From positions 1-64,000 of the forward strand of contig DASPKU010000019.1 of assembly GCA_035627955.1 (NCBI GenBank): 64,000 nucleotides of DNA, written 5' to 3'. Positions 7,708 through 16,710 of this stretch are shown in pieces; the stretch's first letter is position 1, and each line of letters starts with the position of its first letter. The DNA comes from Phycisphaerales bacterium (GTDB lineage Bacteria; Planctomycetota; Phycisphaerae; Phycisphaerales; UBA1924). Under the pieces are notes generated by a model. It did not search any database. It had not been told where the DNA came from and saw nothing but the letters and a program-made list of their open reading frames with translations. The position numbers and the translations under genes were made by a program.

Positions 7708-8148
7708 ATGCCGCACGAACTCAAGATCCTCCACACCGCCCGCGCCACCGCCACCGGCGGCCGCAACGGCCACACCCAGAACTCCGACGGCCTGATCTCC
7801 GCCGACCTCTCCGTTCCCAAGGGCATGGGCGGCCCCGGCAAGCCGAATACCACCACGCCCGAGGACCTCTTCGCGGCGGGTTACGCCGCGTGCTTCGGCG
7901 GGGCGGTGGAGTTCGTTGCCAAGCAGAAGAAGGTGAACGTCTCCGAGGTGAAGGTCGACGCGGCCGTGGGCATCGGCACCACGCCCGCGGGCCAGTTCGG
8001 GCTGAAGGTGGACATGACGGTGAACGTGAAGGGCGCCACCCAGCAGCAGGCGGAGGAGCTCGTCCGCGAAGCGCACGAGAAGGTCTGCCCCTACTCGCAC
8101 GCGACGCGGGGGAATGTGGACGTCGGGTTCACGGTGACTGCTGGGTGA
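7708..8148 (+). CDS. ohr: Organic hydroperoxide resistance protein Ohr
   Basis: This 146-aa protein is an OsmC/Ohr-family peroxidase that reduces organic hydroperoxides in the cytoplasm. Both redox cysteines are present: AGYAACFGGAVEF (about residue 60) and KVCPYSHATRGNVDV (about residue 126). The opening LHTARATATGGRNG and VPKGMGGPG are Ohr landmarks. The length is normal for the family. ATG 7708 was chosen because AGAGGAG lies 5 nt upstream; the frame is open further upstream but encodes nothing Ohr-like. It stands alone, divergent from the YiiX-like gene. An octamer array starts directly after its stop codon. Confidence 0.95.
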   Translation: MPHELKILHTARATATGGRNGHTQNSDGLISADLSVPKGMGGPGKPNTTTPEDLFAAGYAACFGGAVEFVAKQKKVNVSEVKVDAAVGIGTTPAGQFGLKVDMTVNVKGATQQQAEELVREAHEKVCPYSHATRGNVDVGFTVTAG

Positions 8149-8190
8149 AGTGACGAAGTGACGAAGTGACGGAGTGACGGAGTGATGGAG
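8149..8190. repeat. Octamer array (GTGACGAA/GTGACGGA)n
   Basis: About five consecutive copies of an 8-bp unit GTGACGRA start directly after the ohr stop codon. An inverted array of the same unit lies at 8574-8617, so the two frame the four-helix-bundle gene. Related arrays occur at 27388-27420 and, with unit GTGGAGGA, at 25677-25726. Confidence 0.9.
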
Positions 8191-8195
8191 AACGG

Positions 8196-8576
8196 CTACT
8201 CGTTCTCGCGAGCGGTTGGGTTTCGCTCCAAACTCCTGATCAGGCCTTGCAGAACTCGATCGCACTCTCTGACGAGCTCAATCAGTTCAGGATCGACTTC
8301 GGCCAGCCCAAGATCGCCGATTTCCTCCAAGGCGGCGTCAGCTTCGAAGAGAGACCCTCTGGCAATCCGGAGGTGTCGGAGGAAGCCGGGGCGTGTGCCT
8401 GTCCCGAAACCCTCGGCGATGTTCAAGCGGACCGACGACGCTGCACGCCGGAGCTGACTGGCGATCTCATACTGGCAGTCGCGAGGAAGCCGACGCGTAA
8501 AACGATGAACGCTGTTGGACAACGTGCGCGCCCGCTGGTACGCCACAAGGTCCCGGAACGTGGAAACCTTCCCCAC
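8196..8576 (-). CDS. Four-helix-bundle protein (23S rRNA intervening-sequence protein family)
   Basis: This 126-aa protein carries the family landmarks FRDLVAYQRARTLSNSVHRF, YEIASQLRRAASSVRLNIAEG and FLRHLRIARGSLFEADAALE. The family (TIGR02436/S23) forms four-helix bundles. Members are found inside 23S rRNA intervening sequences and near diversity-generating retroelements, but their biochemical role is poorly known. The likely start is GTG 8576, which lies inside the octamer array, with GGAG just upstream supplied by the repeat itself. No reverse transcriptase or rRNA lies nearby. The gene sits alone between two arrays of the same octamer in inverted orientation, which suggests a small mobile or repeat-associated unit. 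Confidence 0.9.
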   Translation of the reverse strand: MGKVSTFRDLVAYQRARTLSNSVHRFTRRLPRDCQYEIASQLRRAASSVRLNIAEGFGTGTRPGFLRHLRIARGSLFEADAALEEIGDLGLAEVDPELIELVRECDRVLQGLIRSLERNPTARENE

Positions 8577-8617
8577 TCCGTCACTCCGTCACTCCGTCAC
8601 TCCGTCACTTCTTCACT
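8574..8617. repeat. Octamer array (CACTCCGT)n, inverted relative to 8149-8190
   Basis: Four copies of CACTCCGT are followed by CACTTCTTCACTTC. This is the reverse complement of the GTGACGGA unit. The array covers the start codon of the four-helix-bundle gene and abuts the stop codon of the prepilin gene at 8618. Confidence 0.9.
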
Positions 8618-9667
8618 TCAGTGCAGCTTGACCTCGCCACCGCTGAAGTCCACGCCCTTCAACCCCATCCGCGTGAAACGGAAGTAGCCGTTGACCGGAT
8701 CGCTCGCGGCCCCGCTCAGTGTCTTGGGGTTGTCGCGCACAGGCCAGTAGAGGTACGTGACCGGGTTCGGGCTCGTCTGATTGCCCGGGTCCCAGCCCTT
8801 GTTGCCGTCTCCGGTCTTGCGGATAGCGACCGACGTATCGAACATCAGCAGCGGCTGCGCGGCCACCGGGTACGCGTGCCAGATCGGCCGCTTGTAGCAG
8901 TGGCGGTCGTAGATGTCGAACAGCACCACCTTCTGCGACGGGAACGTGACCTCGTCCAGCCGCCGCTTGCCGAAGCCGTTCGCCGACGCCGCCGCGTCGT
9001 TGTAAATCATGTGGTTGCCGGCCGCGTTGCTCGCGGGACGGATGACGTTGGGGCCCTTGTCGGGCGTCCACGCGGTGGGCACCATCTGGTACGAGTTCCA
9101 GAATGGGTAGAGCTTCTTGAAGTCCTGCTCGGAGTTCACGTCCGGATCGGTCACGGTCGCGAGCGCGGCCAGAGGGTCATTGGCGAACTTCTGGAGGTCG
9201 ATGGTGGTCCGATCCTCGGGGCACGCGGAGGCCCCCTCCGGCAACGTGGCACTCAGGTATCCCCCATCCACCAGCGGCAGGTGGTGGAAGTTACGGTTGA
9301 CGATGCGGCCCGTCACCGTCCCAAAGAACGTGTCGGTCCGCCCCATCTTCCGCCGCACGATGTCGACTGCCTGATTCGCGTGGGCCTGCTGGTATCCCGC
9401 CACCGGGCCCAGATCAGGGAAGCGGCTGTACCGCACGTTCTTGTCCCACGAGTACGAGCTCAGGAACGCCTTGAAGTCCGACGAGTAGCTCGCGTACGAC
9501 ACGCCGTGCTGGCGCATGTTGCTCATGCACTTGGTAGTGCGGCCAGCCTTCTTGCCCTTGCCCAGCGCGGGCAGCAGCAGACCAATGAGCAGCGCGATGA
9601 TCGCGATGACTACCAGCAGCTCGATCAGCGTAAACCCGTCACGGCGGCGAGCGTTCCAGACCTTCAC
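8618..9667 (-). CDS. Prepilin-type N-terminal cleavage/methylation domain protein
   Basis: This 349-aa protein begins with a short basic leader and the type IV prepilin/pseudopilin motif [20 protein letters not shown], where the prepilin peptidase cuts before Phe and methylates it. The rest is a globular domain of the large planctomycete pseudopilin-like family, with a near-C-terminal MGLKGVDFSGGEV. The start is GTG 9667: GGAGGG lies 4 nt upstream and gives an 11-residue leader of normal length. An upstream ATG at 9724 would give an overlong leader. A closely similar protein is encoded at 23358-24413. It probably forms part of a type II secretion or pilus-like fibre; the sequence does not show which. 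Confidence 0.9.
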   Translation of the reverse strand: MKVWNARRRDGFTLIELLVVIAIIALLIGLLLPALGKGKKAGRTTKCMSNMRQHGVSYASYSSDFKAFLSSYSWDKNVRYSRFPDLGPVAGYQQAHANQAVDIVRRKMGRTDTFFGTVTGRIVNRNFHHLPLVDGGYLSATLPEGASACPEDRTTIDLQKFANDPLAALATVTDPDVNSEQDFKKLYPFWNSYQMVPTAWTPDKGPNVIRPASNAAGNHMIYNDAAASANGFGKRRLDEVTFPSQKVVLFDIYDRHCYKRPIWHAYPVAAQPLLMFDTSVAIRKTGDGNKGWDPGNQTSPNPVTYLYWPVRDNPKTLSGAASDPVNGYFRFTRMGLKGVDFSGGEVKLH

Positions 9668-9843
9668 GCGCCCTCCAATGCTCGACTGGCGTCTTTGATA
9701 CACAGGCCCATCTTCATGCGGCAAGCCCGGAACCGGACCGCCGCGACCCTACCCGCCGCCCCTCAATAGATGTCTCAAGATACCGCTCCCGTCCGCAAAT
9801 TGATAGCCTGACCCGAACGATCCCCCGCCCCCGCGGGTCCGGT

Positions 9844-10824
9844 ATGGCCGAAACCACCTGCCAAACTCCCGAATGCCCCCGCTGCGGCTATGACCTGACC
9901 GGCCTCGCCGCCGCCGGCGCGGTCACCCCCGCCACCCACGACGCGGCGCCGGGCCGTTGCAGCGAGTGCGGCCTGGACTTCATCTGGGGCGACATCTTCC
10001 ACCCCGACCGCACCCGCGTCCGTGGCTTCATCGAGCAGTCACCCGCCGGTTTCGTGTCCCACATCGGCGCGTCGCTTACGACCCTCCGCCTTGCCCTCCG
10101 GCCATGGACGTTCTGGAGCCGCGTGCGCCTCGAGATGACCCCCCGTGTGGACCGGATGGGGCTGTGGCTCGCCTCGTGGGCGGTGCTGTGGGTGTTCGCC
10201 GTCGCGGTCTGCATGGGCCTTTTCTGGATCGCGGGCCGCATCGCGGCGCGGCCACTTCCAAGGACGGTGACAGCAAACTCATTCACCCTCGGGTTCTATT
10301 TCGGTCCCGGGCGCAGCAAGCACCTGTTCGACCCGCTGAGCAACGCCGGCATCGTGTCATTGGCCTGCCTCACGGCAAGCCTGGCCGCACCGCTGATGAT
10401 CCTTCTGCTGCCGCACACCCGTGCGCGTGCCAAGCTTCGTGGCGAGCACGTTCTCAGGGCGGCGACGTTTGGTACGTCCTGGTTCGCGATCCTCCTCTTG
10501 CTGCGGGCGCCGTGGAGCATCGCTCACTTCGCGTTATTCATTGTGATCGTCAGGATGTTCGCGAGGAGCAAGCAGGGGGGGCCTACTGGGGAAGGGTGGC
10601 CGCTCACCGCATCACGCCTTCTGTACCGTGCAAGCGAGGTCCTGTCGGAGGGCTGGTGGCTCGCCATGATCACCTGGATATCCCTGTGGTGGCTCTTCGC
10701 CATCAAGTGGGGCTGGCGCATCGAGCAGCCCGGGCGCGTGTGGCTGGCGACCATTGTCCCTGCGTGGCTGGCGTTCTTCATTGTGCTGATGAACAGCCAT
10801 CTGGGGCAGGGCCTGTTCCATTGA
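9844..10824 (+). CDS. Zinc-ribbon multi-pass membrane protein (paralogue 1)
   Basis: This 326-aa protein starts with a rubredoxin-like zinc ribbon, [10 protein letters not shown] (residues 11-20) and CSECGLDF (about residues 39-46). At least five hydrophobic segments follow, for example ASWAVLWVFAVAVCMGLFWI and FATSWFAILLLLR-type stretches, ending in a helix near VPAWLAFFIVLMNSHLG. It is an inner-membrane protein of unknown function. The next gene, 24 bp downstream, is a paralogue with the same layout, so the pair arose by tandem duplication and is probably one operon. No strong ribosome site precedes the ATG. I do not recognise a named family beyond the zinc ribbon, which in planctomycetes is often joined to membrane domains. 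Confidence 0.75.
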   Translation: MAETTCQTPECPRCGYDLTGLAAAGAVTPATHDAAPGRCSECGLDFIWGDIFHPDRTRVRGFIEQSPAGFVSHIGASLTTLRLALRPWTFWSRVRLEMTPRVDRMGLWLASWAVLWVFAVAVCMGLFWIAGRIAARPLPRTVTANSFTLGFYFGPGRSKHLFDPLSNAGIVSLACLTASLAAPLMILLLPHTRARAKLRGEHVLRAATFGTSWFAILLLLRAPWSIAHFALFIVIVRMFARSKQGGPTGEGWPLTASRLLYRASEVLSEGWWLAMITWISLWWLFAIKWGWRIEQPGRVWLATIVPAWLAFFIVLMNSHLGQGLFH

Positions 10825-10848
10825 GAGTGTTCGGAAAAGACGAGAGCC

Positions 10849-11793
10849 ATGACCGCTGCGTCAACCGCTAGTCCCGAATGCCCCCGCTGCGGCTATGACC
10901 TGACGGGTCAGGTGCAGACCTGGGAAACCGCCTGCCCGCTCCACGGCGTCTGCAGCGAGTGCGGCCTTGCGCTCGACTTCGCCTCCATCCTCGACGAGGC
11001 CCACGCCCGCAAGTGGCGGTTCTTCGAGATCGCCGAGCGGCGGCTGTTCAACGCCTGGGTGGTGACGACGCGCCGGGCGCTGCGGCCCTGGGTCTTCTGG
11101 TCCTGGGTGCGGATGGAGCACCAGATCAAAGCCAGGCGCGCGTGGTACGGCGCGATCGTGGGTGCTCTGAGCCTCTACATGGGTCTTGGCGTGCTCATTG
11201 CCGCCGTTCTCACCCTCGCCAACTACCTGCCCGCGCGGCTCGGGTGGATGCGTGGCTTCTGGTGGCGGCAGTGGGTCTTGGATCAGCTCGGGTCGGAGCT
11301 CAAGCAGGCGCTGAACCCTTGGAGCGAGTACAGCTACTACCGCCATTGGATGGGCTCGGTCATCGCCCATTCGATCATCGCGCTGCTCGTTCTGCTGATC
11401 ACGCCGTTCACGTTCGTGCTGCTTCCAAACACGCTGCGGGCTGCAAAGGTTCGCAAGCGGCACCTGGTCCGCATCACCGCGTGGTCCATCATCGTCCCGC
11501 CGCTACTGCTCTCCCTTGTGAGCGGCGCGATCTCGCTCGCGAAGACGATCGAGACCTGGTCCGCCGGCGATTGGGCTGGGCGGGTCACCCACTTCGAGAG
11601 CCGGTTCGAGGGGCGGCTGATCTGCGTGGTGGCGATCGCCTGGGTGGCTCTCTGGTGGTTCTACGCCTGTCGCGACTATCTCAAGCTGCCGCGGGCCCTT
11701 GCTATCGCTGGCGCGATGATCACGATCGCCACCCTGCTTGCGGTGCTGATCACCATGTTGATCCCCGGCGCGGACGTGCCGCTGACGACCTGA
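10849..11793 (+). CDS. Zinc-ribbon multi-pass membrane protein (paralogue 2)
   Basis: This 314-aa protein begins [11 protein letters not shown] (residues 11-21), with a second [10 protein letters not shown] at about residue 36. It continues with [17 protein letters not shown], matching LRLALRPWTFWSRVRLE of the upstream gene, which establishes paralogy. Five or more membrane segments follow ([89 protein letters not shown]). The function is unknown. It lies 24 bp after the first copy and 77 bp before glyA, which has its own promoter-like sequence. The two proteins could form a heteromeric membrane complex, but this is only inferred from the pairing. Confidence 0.75.
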   Translation: MTAASTASPECPRCGYDLTGQVQTWETACPLHGVCSECGLALDFASILDEAHARKWRFFEIAERRLFNAWVVTTRRALRPWVFWSWVRMEHQIKARRAWYGAIVGALSLYMGLGVLIAAVLTLANYLPARLGWMRGFWWRQWVLDQLGSELKQALNPWSEYSYYRHWMGSVIAHSIIALLVLLITPFTFVLLPNTLRAAKVRKRHLVRITAWSIIVPPLLLSLVSGAISLAKTIETWSAGDWAGRVTHFESRFEGRLICVVAIAWVALWWFYACRDYLKLPRALAIAGAMITIATLLAVLITMLIPGADVPLTT

Positions 11794-11856
11794 CCTGCAT
11801 GCAGGAAGGCGGTGATCGACTCCGCTCACCGCCTTCCCGCTTCCCCCCTCGCCCCG

Positions 11857-11862
11857 TACCAT
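11857..11862 (+). promoter_or_regulatory. -10 box of a probable leaderless glyA transcript
   Basis: TACCAT ends 8 nt before the glyA ATG and no ribosome site lies between, so transcription would start at or next to the start codon. No good -35 is visible. Confidence 0.45.
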
Positions 11863-11870
11863 CCACCCCT

Positions 11871-13172
11871 ATGGCCACCGACCCCATCGCCGCATCCATC
11901 CTGTCGCTCCTCAAGCAGCACGACCCCGCCATCAGCGACCTCATCGCCAAGGAGGCCGACCGCCAGGCCACCACGATCGAGCTCATCGCCAGCGAGAACC
12001 ACGTCTCCGCACCCGTCATGCACGCGATGGGCACGTGCCTCACGAACAAGTACGCCGAGGGGTACCCGGGGGCCCGCTACTACGGCGGCTGCGTGTTCCA
12101 CGACCAGATCGAGACCCTCGCCCGCGACCGCGCCAAGCTCATGTTCGGCTGCGCCTTCGCCAACGTGCAGCCCCACAGCGGCGCCCAGGCCAACCAGGCC
12201 GCGATGATGGCCCTCATGGAGCCCGGAGACACCTTCGCCTCCCTCGTGCTCAAGGACGGCGGCCACCTCTCCCACGGCATGAAGATCAACTTCTCCGGCC
12301 GCTTCTTCAAGCCCGTGCACTACCCGCTGCACTACGGGAAGGACCACGCCCAGTACGAGCGCATCGACTACGACGCCGTGCGGCGCGTAGCCCTCGAGAC
12401 CCGCCCCAAGGTCATCATGTGCGGCTACTCCGCCTACCCCCGCACCATCGACTTCGCCGCGTTCCGCAAGGTCGCCGATGAAGTCGGCGCCATCCTCGTC
12501 GCCGACGTGGCGCACATCGCGGGCCTCATCGTCGGCGGCGCCCACCCCTCGCCCTTCCCGCACGCCCACGTCGTCACCACCACCACCCACAAGACCCTCC
12601 GCGGCCCCCGCGGCGGCCTCATCCTCACCAACGACGAGGAGCTCGCCAAGAAGATCGACAAGGCCGTGTTCCCCGGCGCTCAGGGCGGCCCGCTCATGCA
12701 CATCATCGCCGCCAAGGCCGTGGCCTTCGGCGAGTGCCTCAAGCCCGAGTGGAAGGCCTACGCCGCGCAGGTCGTCGCCAACGCCAAGGCCCTTGCCGCG
12801 GCCCTCATCAAGCTCAACTACCGCTGCACCACCGGCGGCACCGACAACCACCTGATGCTCGTCGACCTCCGCGCCCGCAACGAGAACCTCACCGGCGCCG
12901 ACGCCGAGAAGTGGCTCGAGCTCGCGGGCATCGTCTGCAACAAGAACGGCATCCCTGATGACCCCCGCCCGCCGCGCGTCACCAGCGGCATCCGCCTGGG
13001 CGCCCCCGCGGCGACCACCCGCGGCCTGCGCGAGCCGCAGATGCAGCAGGTCGCCGCGTGGATCGACCAGGTGCTGGCGGCAGGGCTCCAGGGCGAGCAG
13101 GCCCTCAACACCGCCGCGGCCAACGTCCGCGAGCAGGTGCGGGCGATGTGCGCCCAGTTCCCGCTGCCCTGA
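11871..13172 (+). CDS. glyA: Serine hydroxymethyltransferase
   Basis: This 433-aa PLP enzyme interconverts serine and glycine with tetrahydrofolate, feeding one-carbon metabolism in the cytoplasm. Landmarks include [15 protein letters not shown] (about residue 35), [43 protein letters not shown] and [14 protein letters not shown] (about residue 235), whose Lys binds PLP. The C-terminal [13 protein letters not shown] is typical, and the length is normal. The frame is open for about 900 bp upstream over the preceding membrane-protein gene. ATG 11871 is where SHMT homology begins, and a -10-like TACCAT sits 8 nt before it. A CGTGCCAC hairpin begins directly after the TGA stop. Confidence 0.97.
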   Translation: MATDPIAASILSLLKQHDPAISDLIAKEADRQATTIELIASENHVSAPVMHAMGTCLTNKYAEGYPGARYYGGCVFHDQIETLARDRAKLMFGCAFANVQPHSGAQANQAAMMALMEPGDTFASLVLKDGGHLSHGMKINFSGRFFKPVHYPLHYGKDHAQYERIDYDAVRRVALETRPKVIMCGYSAYPRTIDFAAFRKVADEVGAILVADVAHIAGLIVGGAHPSPFPHAHVVTTTTHKTLRGPRGGLILTNDEELAKKIDKAVFPGAQGGPLMHIIAAKAVAFGECLKPEWKAYAAQVVANAKALAAALIKLNYRCTTGGTDNHLMLVDLRARNENLTGADAEKWLELAGIVCNKNGIPDDPRPPRVTSGIRLGAPAATTRGLREPQMQQVAAWIDQVLAAGLQGEQALNTAAANVREQVRAMCAQFPLP

Positions 13173-13203
13173 CGTGCCACCGAGATGTCTTCATCTCGGT
13201 GGC
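13173..13203. repeat. CGTGCCAC hairpin repeat, copy 1
   Basis: GCCACCGAGATG and CATCTCGGTGGC form a perfect 12-bp stem with loop TCTT, starting on the base after the glyA TGA stop. There is no T-run. It may still act as a 3' stabiliser or terminator. Near-identical copies lie at 16554 and 17851. Confidence 0.9.
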
Positions 13204-13382
13204 TCCGCGCACGGAGACTCAACCTTCCACAAGACCCTCGCCTCTACGCCCCAACGGGGCGCCTGAGTGTTGCCACCAGTGGAGCGAGCGGCCGCCGCGA
13301 GCGCAACTGGTGGTCGCGAGCACAGGTGCGGTCCGCCCCAACGGGGGCGGCGGACCCACTCCACCATCGCTCGCTCACCCAC

Positions 13383-13694
13383 TCACCACGTCTTGTTCTT
13401 CTGAATGATCTTCCCCTCAACCACGGTGACGGTGATCGCCTTCGTCCCGTGCTCCCACTTGTAAGTGTTCGAGGTCTTCACCTCGGTGGAGCTGATGCCG
13501 CCCGCGGAGATGCCCCCGCTCATGACCGTCTCGTACTCGCCCTTGCCCATGAACCCCTCGGCCTCCGCGAGCGTCATACCCACCGTGATCTTGTCGTAGT
13601 TCTCCTGCGACACCTTCTCCTCGCAGCCGGTCATGACGACCGTCGCGAGAACCAGGGCGATCACGGCCACGGCGCGGGAAATGAACTTCAGCAT
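13383..13694 (-). CDS. Small BamE/DUF3862-like lipoprotein
   Basis: This 103-aa protein begins with a signal peptide and lipobox ending ATVVMTGCEEK (Cys at about residue 24), so it is a predicted lipoprotein. The mature part opens YDKITVGMTLAEAEGFMGKG, the helix-turn pattern of small BamE/SmpA-like and DUF3862 proteins. TYKWEHGTKAITVTVVEGK then forms a beta strand pair. ATG 13694 is preferred because AAAGGAG lies 9 nt upstream; an ATG 7 codons earlier lacks one. It stands alone between glyA and a LamG-like gene. BamE-like folds often assist outer-membrane or envelope assembly, but this protein's target is not known. Confidence 0.85.
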   Translation of the reverse strand: MLKFISRAVAVIALVLATVVMTGCEEKVSQENYDKITVGMTLAEAEGFMGKGEYETVMSGGISAGGISSTEVKTSNTYKWEHGTKAITVTVVEGKIIQKNKTW

Positions 13695-13733
13695 GGGCGG
13701 GGCTCCTTTGGTCACAGCCTAGCAGATTCCAAA

Positions 13734-13757
13734 AGAGCCGATCGCGCAAGCGATCGG
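13734..13757. repeat. GATCGCGC palindrome repeat, copy 1
   Basis: AGAGCCGATCGCGCAAGCG is followed by ATCGG, giving a short stem of CCGATCGC with GCGATCGG. The same sequence recurs at 17803, and inverted at 13780. Confidence 0.85.
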
Positions 13758-13779
13758 ATTCAATCCGCGGGCCGTCCTA

Positions 13780-13804
13780 CCGATCGCTCGCGCGATCGGC
13801 TCTT
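13780..13804. repeat. GATCGCGC palindrome repeat, copy 2 (inverted)
   Basis: This is the reverse complement of copy 1 with one loop change (GCGCGAGC instead of GCGCAAGC). It ends directly next to the stop codon of the minus-strand gene at 13805. Copies 1 and 2 could pair with each other across 46 bp. Confidence 0.85.
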
Positions 13805-15499
13805 TCAGCACGCCGCCCCGCCCAGCACCCTGAAGAAGCTCTCAATATCCTGGTCCGTTCCGGCGTCGCCGTCCCCGTTGAAGTCGCTCCCGCCCGCGAA
13901 GCACGTCGTGCAGCACGTCCCGCCCAGGCACGCGAAGAACGCCTCGATGTCCTGGTCGGTGCCGTAGTCGCCGTCACCGTTGAAGTCGCTATCGCCGCAC
14001 ACCGGCCCGCTGGGACGCAGGAACTCGACGCCCCGCCCGTTCGCCCCGCCCAGCGCGGCCACCTGCACATCGGTCAACGCCTCGTCCGCGAAGAACAGGT
14101 TGGCGATGTACACGCTCTCGCCCCGCTGCTGCAGGTCCGCGAACAGGCAGATGGTCGACGCGGTCGTGGTCACGTTCGACGTGCCCGGCGACTGCGCCCA
14201 CGGCGAGGGGAACTGCCCCCAACTGTTCCACGCTGCGCCCGGGATGGGCGTTCCATTCGGGTTCGCGGTGGACACATCGCCGTACGTGGGGGCGGTGCTC
14301 TTGACGTGGTTGTACACCCAATCGCCGTTGGTGGTCCCGACGAGCGTGCCGTCGACGAAAATCCGCCCCTGCCCGGTGCGGTACCCGTCGCTCACGAACG
14401 CCAGCCGCATCCACCGGCCCGGCTGGATGGCGGGTGCGCTCACGTAGTTGGCCGCGAGCGTGTCATAGCCGATGCTCGCCTGCCCGCCCACCTGCCGGAT
14501 CAGCAGGTCCGCCGCCGAGTCATTGTTGAAGTTGTCCTCGATCAGCGCCACCGGCCACTCGCTCGCCCACGCCGCGCCCGGAATGTACAGGTCCCACACC
14601 ATGGTCCAGTGGCCGATCTTCGCATCCGGCCAGAAGTCGTGGGTGTTGGGCCACAGCGCGAGGCCAAGGCCGCGCGACTTGGCCTGGTTGGTCGGGTCGC
14701 CCGCGTTGCGCGGCGGGCTCGTGCGGTACACCGTGTCATCGACGCCGCCGATCAGCGGCAGCCCGAAGCTGCTGCACGTGCCAAAGGCGCTCTGCGCCTG
14801 CGTCACGCCCGTGGGCGTGGTGGGCTGCGGAACGGTCTCACTGCCCGGCCCACCGAGGATGGTGCCGAACGCCGGGTCATCCAGGTACCGCAGCTTCGAG
14901 GGTCCGCTGGTGGGGGCCAGGCCGTTCTCGCGCACGGAGAGCAGGTTGCCCTCGAAGTGCCACTCGCTGTGCACCGGCGGTGGCGGCGTGAACGTGGTCA
15001 CCGTGGCGTTGCCGCTGGTGACATTGAGGCCCACGAGCACGGGCTTCGTGATGTTGCGGATCGCCGCGCGTGCGGTGCGGTCGGCCTGCACATCGAGCAC
15101 GAGTTTCAGGCTGATCGTCAGCCCGCTGAACGTGCCGGCGACCGTCTGCTGGAACACGCCCGTGGGCGCGACGCCCGCCGGGTTGCGCACCGCCCCGAAT
15201 ACCGTGCGGTACTGCCCCGGGCTGAATGTGTTGAGCACGTCGCCCAGCGGCGTTGGATTCGGGATGATCGGCGACCCCAGGATGCCCGTGCCCTGCACCG
15301 TCGGGTTGAAGGTGTACAGGTAGCCTGTCGAGTTGTTCACCGTGCTCGGCGTGCTCGTGCGCACCACGTCCGGCGGGTTGCTGCTGAACTGCGAGATCGA
15401 AATCCCGCCGAGGTTCACCGCGGCGGTCTCCTGCCCACACGCCACGTGAGCCGTGCCCGCAACCGCCGCCAGCACCCCCGCCACACGCACAACCTTCAT
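13805..15499 (-). CDS. Exported LamG-like protein with dockerin-like C-terminal tail
   Basis: This 564-aa protein has a signal peptide ([20 protein letters not shown], cleaved near CGQ). A long beta-rich region follows. Its second half ([55 protein letters not shown]) has the pattern of a concanavalin/LamG jelly roll. The last 65 residues are the two-loop tail ([20 protein letters not shown] and [20 protein letters not shown]) with CC-x-x-C and a terminal Cys, as in the proteins at 5044 and 17894. ATG 15499 was chosen because GGGGAGAG precedes it and the signal peptide starts there. It is probably secreted; a carbohydrate or surface ligand is likely for the fold but not shown. Confidence 0.85.
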   Translation of the reverse strand: MKVVRVAGVLAAVAGTAHVACGQETAAVNLGGISISQFSSNPPDVVRTSTPSTVNNSTGYLYTFNPTVQGTGILGSPIIPNPTPLGDVLNTFSPGQYRTVFGAVRNPAGVAPTGVFQQTVAGTFSGLTISLKLVLDVQADRTARAAIRNITKPVLVGLNVTSGNATVTTFTPPPPVHSEWHFEGNLLSVRENGLAPTSGPSKLRYLDDPAFGTILGGPGSETVPQPTTPTGVTQAQSAFGTCSSFGLPLIGGVDDTVYRTSPPRNAGDPTNQAKSRGLGLALWPNTHDFWPDAKIGHWTMVWDLYIPGAAWASEWPVALIEDNFNNDSAADLLIRQVGGQASIGYDTLAANYVSAPAIQPGRWMRLAFVSDGYRTGQGRIFVDGTLVGTTNGDWVYNHVKSTAPTYGDVSTANPNGTPIPGAAWNSWGQFPSPWAQSPGTSNVTTTASTICLFADLQQRGESVYIANLFFADEALTDVQVAALGGANGRGVEFLRPSGPVCGDSDFNGDGDYGTDQDIEAFFACLGGTCCTTCFAGGSDFNGDGDAGTDQDIESFFRVLGGAAC

Positions 15500-15526
15500 G
15501 ATCTCTCTCCCCGGATGGCCAGTCTC

Positions 15527-15551
15527 TGGGTACCCCGCCGCTCCGCGGCGG
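15527..15551. repeat. GGGTACC palindromic element, copy 1 (intergenic)
   Basis: The core CCCCGCCGCTCCGCGGCGG is preceded by TGGGTA. It forms a stem of CCGCCG with CGGCGG. The same 25 bp occur inside two coding regions, at 22518 and 48638. Confidence 0.9.
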
Positions 15552-15610
15552 CTCTTCTCTTGTGCCCATGCTATCCGAACCGACCCGGACCGCCAGCCAA
15601 TCCCTCGTGG

Positions 15611-15616
15611 TATGCT
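15611..15616 (+). promoter_or_regulatory. -10 box before prepilin gene
   Basis: TATGCT ends 7 nt before ATG 15624, and no ribosome site is present. This favours ATG 15624 over ATG 15612, which lies inside the box, and a leaderless transcript. Confidence 0.45.
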
Positions 15617-15623
15617 TTCGCCG

Positions 15624-16553
15624 ATGACCGGGGTCCAGCCTCCAATTCCGACGTCCGACATCGGACATCCGACATCCGCGCGGGCCTTCACCCTCATCGA
15701 GCTCCTCGTCGTCATCGCCGTGATCGCCCTGCTCATCGGCCTGCTGCTCCCCGCGCTGGGCGCCGCCCGCGAGACCTCCAAGCGCGTCAAGTGCTGCTCC
15801 AACATCCGCCAGCTCGCCCTCGCCGCCGCGGCCTACTCCACCGATGTCAGGTCCGGCGCCTTCGCCCCCTGCCTCTTCGACTTCGAGGACAACATCGGCT
15901 GGTTCTTCCCCGATTACATCTCCGACTACACCGTCTCGATCTGCCCCTCCACCCGCAACAAGATCCGCCTCGACCTCAAGCTCTCCGACGACCAGCCCGA
16001 CGTGCTCGTCGCCTACGGGCGCGACTTCCTCCGCGACACCTACTGGGCCGCGCGTGACCGCAACGATGACAGCGGAGGCCACTCGTACGAGGTCCGCGCC
16101 TGGTTCTCCGCGGGCAGGTACCTCGACGGCAAGCTCATCTGGGGCCGCAACAGCGGCACCGTCGGCTCGCAGGTCGGCTGGGACTACAACCGCTTCCCCG
16201 ACCTCTTCCAGATGCCCACCGACAATCTCTTCAAGACCGCGGCCAACACCCACTTCCCCAGCCGCGCCATGCTCTTCATCGACAACGACAACGACCAGTC
16301 AATCTCACCGGTGATCGGCCGCCCCGACGGCATCAATAACTGGCCCGACGCGTGGAACAACCACGGCACGCAGGGCTACAACGCCGCGTTCGCCGACGGG
16401 CACGCCGCCTGGTACGGCGCCGACCACAAGCTCATCCGCATGTACCTCGACAGCTACGACGAGCCGCCGACGAACTTCCGCGAGGTCTCGCCCTACCGCT
16501 CGCGTGCGTTCAGCGTCCCCGGTGGGTCGGTGAATGAGTACTACGAGCCCTGA
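15624..16553 (+). CDS. Prepilin-type N-terminal cleavage/methylation domain protein
   Basis: This 309-aa protein has a leader of about 23 residues and then the pseudopilin helix [20 protein letters not shown], a prepilin peptidase site. The globular part ends with [19 protein letters not shown], the H-x-DGH-like signature near the C-terminus of planctomycete pseudopilins (DUF1559-like). The leader contains [11 protein letters not shown], encoded by a GACATCCGACATCGG-type repeat also found in the gene at 21913. Divergent from the LamG-like gene, it is a likely subunit of a type II secretion or pilus-like system. ATG 15624 fits the -10 box at 15611. A CGTGCCAC hairpin follows its TGA directly. 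Confidence 0.88.
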   Translation: MTGVQPPIPTSDIGHPTSARAFTLIELLVVIAVIALLIGLLLPALGAARETSKRVKCCSNIRQLALAAAAYSTDVRSGAFAPCLFDFEDNIGWFFPDYISDYTVSICPSTRNKIRLDLKLSDDQPDVLVAYGRDFLRDTYWAARDRNDDSGGHSYEVRAWFSAGRYLDGKLIWGRNSGTVGSQVGWDYNRFPDLFQMPTDNLFKTAANTHFPSRAMLFIDNDNDQSISPVIGRPDGINNWPDAWNNHGTQGYNAAFADGHAAWYGADHKLIRMYLDSYDEPPTNFREVSPYRSRAFSVPGGSVNEYYEP

Positions 16554-16583
16554 CGTGCCACCGAGATGTCTTCATCTCGGTGC
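16554..16583. repeat. CGTGCCAC hairpin repeat, copy 2
   Basis: It begins on the base after the prepilin TGA stop. The stem CACCGAGATG pairs with CATCTCGGTG around TCTT, and the sequence is nearly identical to copy 1 at 13173. Confidence 0.9.
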
Positions 16584-16710
16584 TTGAGCCGGGGTAGGTC
16601 CTCAGCATTCCAGCTGACCACGCAACCCCGCCTGCCGGTCACCCGCACTTCACCGCCGCCTCAGCAGCCGCGTCAACCCTCAGTGGTGAACCCACCTCGG
16701 AGGGACACCC

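Noticed and set aside
8149-8617. CRISPR-like repeats
   Set aside because: The units are 8 bp, directly adjacent and without unique spacers, and no cas genes are present.
10959-11870. Possible N-terminal extension of glyA through the upstream gene
   Set aside because: The frame is open, but it reads as low-complexity Arg/Pro sequence over a clear membrane-protein gene. SHMT homology begins at 11871, where a -10 box also lies.
11794-11870. Glycine or other riboswitch upstream of glyA
   Set aside because: The gap is only 77 bp, and a -10 box sits 8 nt before the ATG, so there is no leader to hold one.
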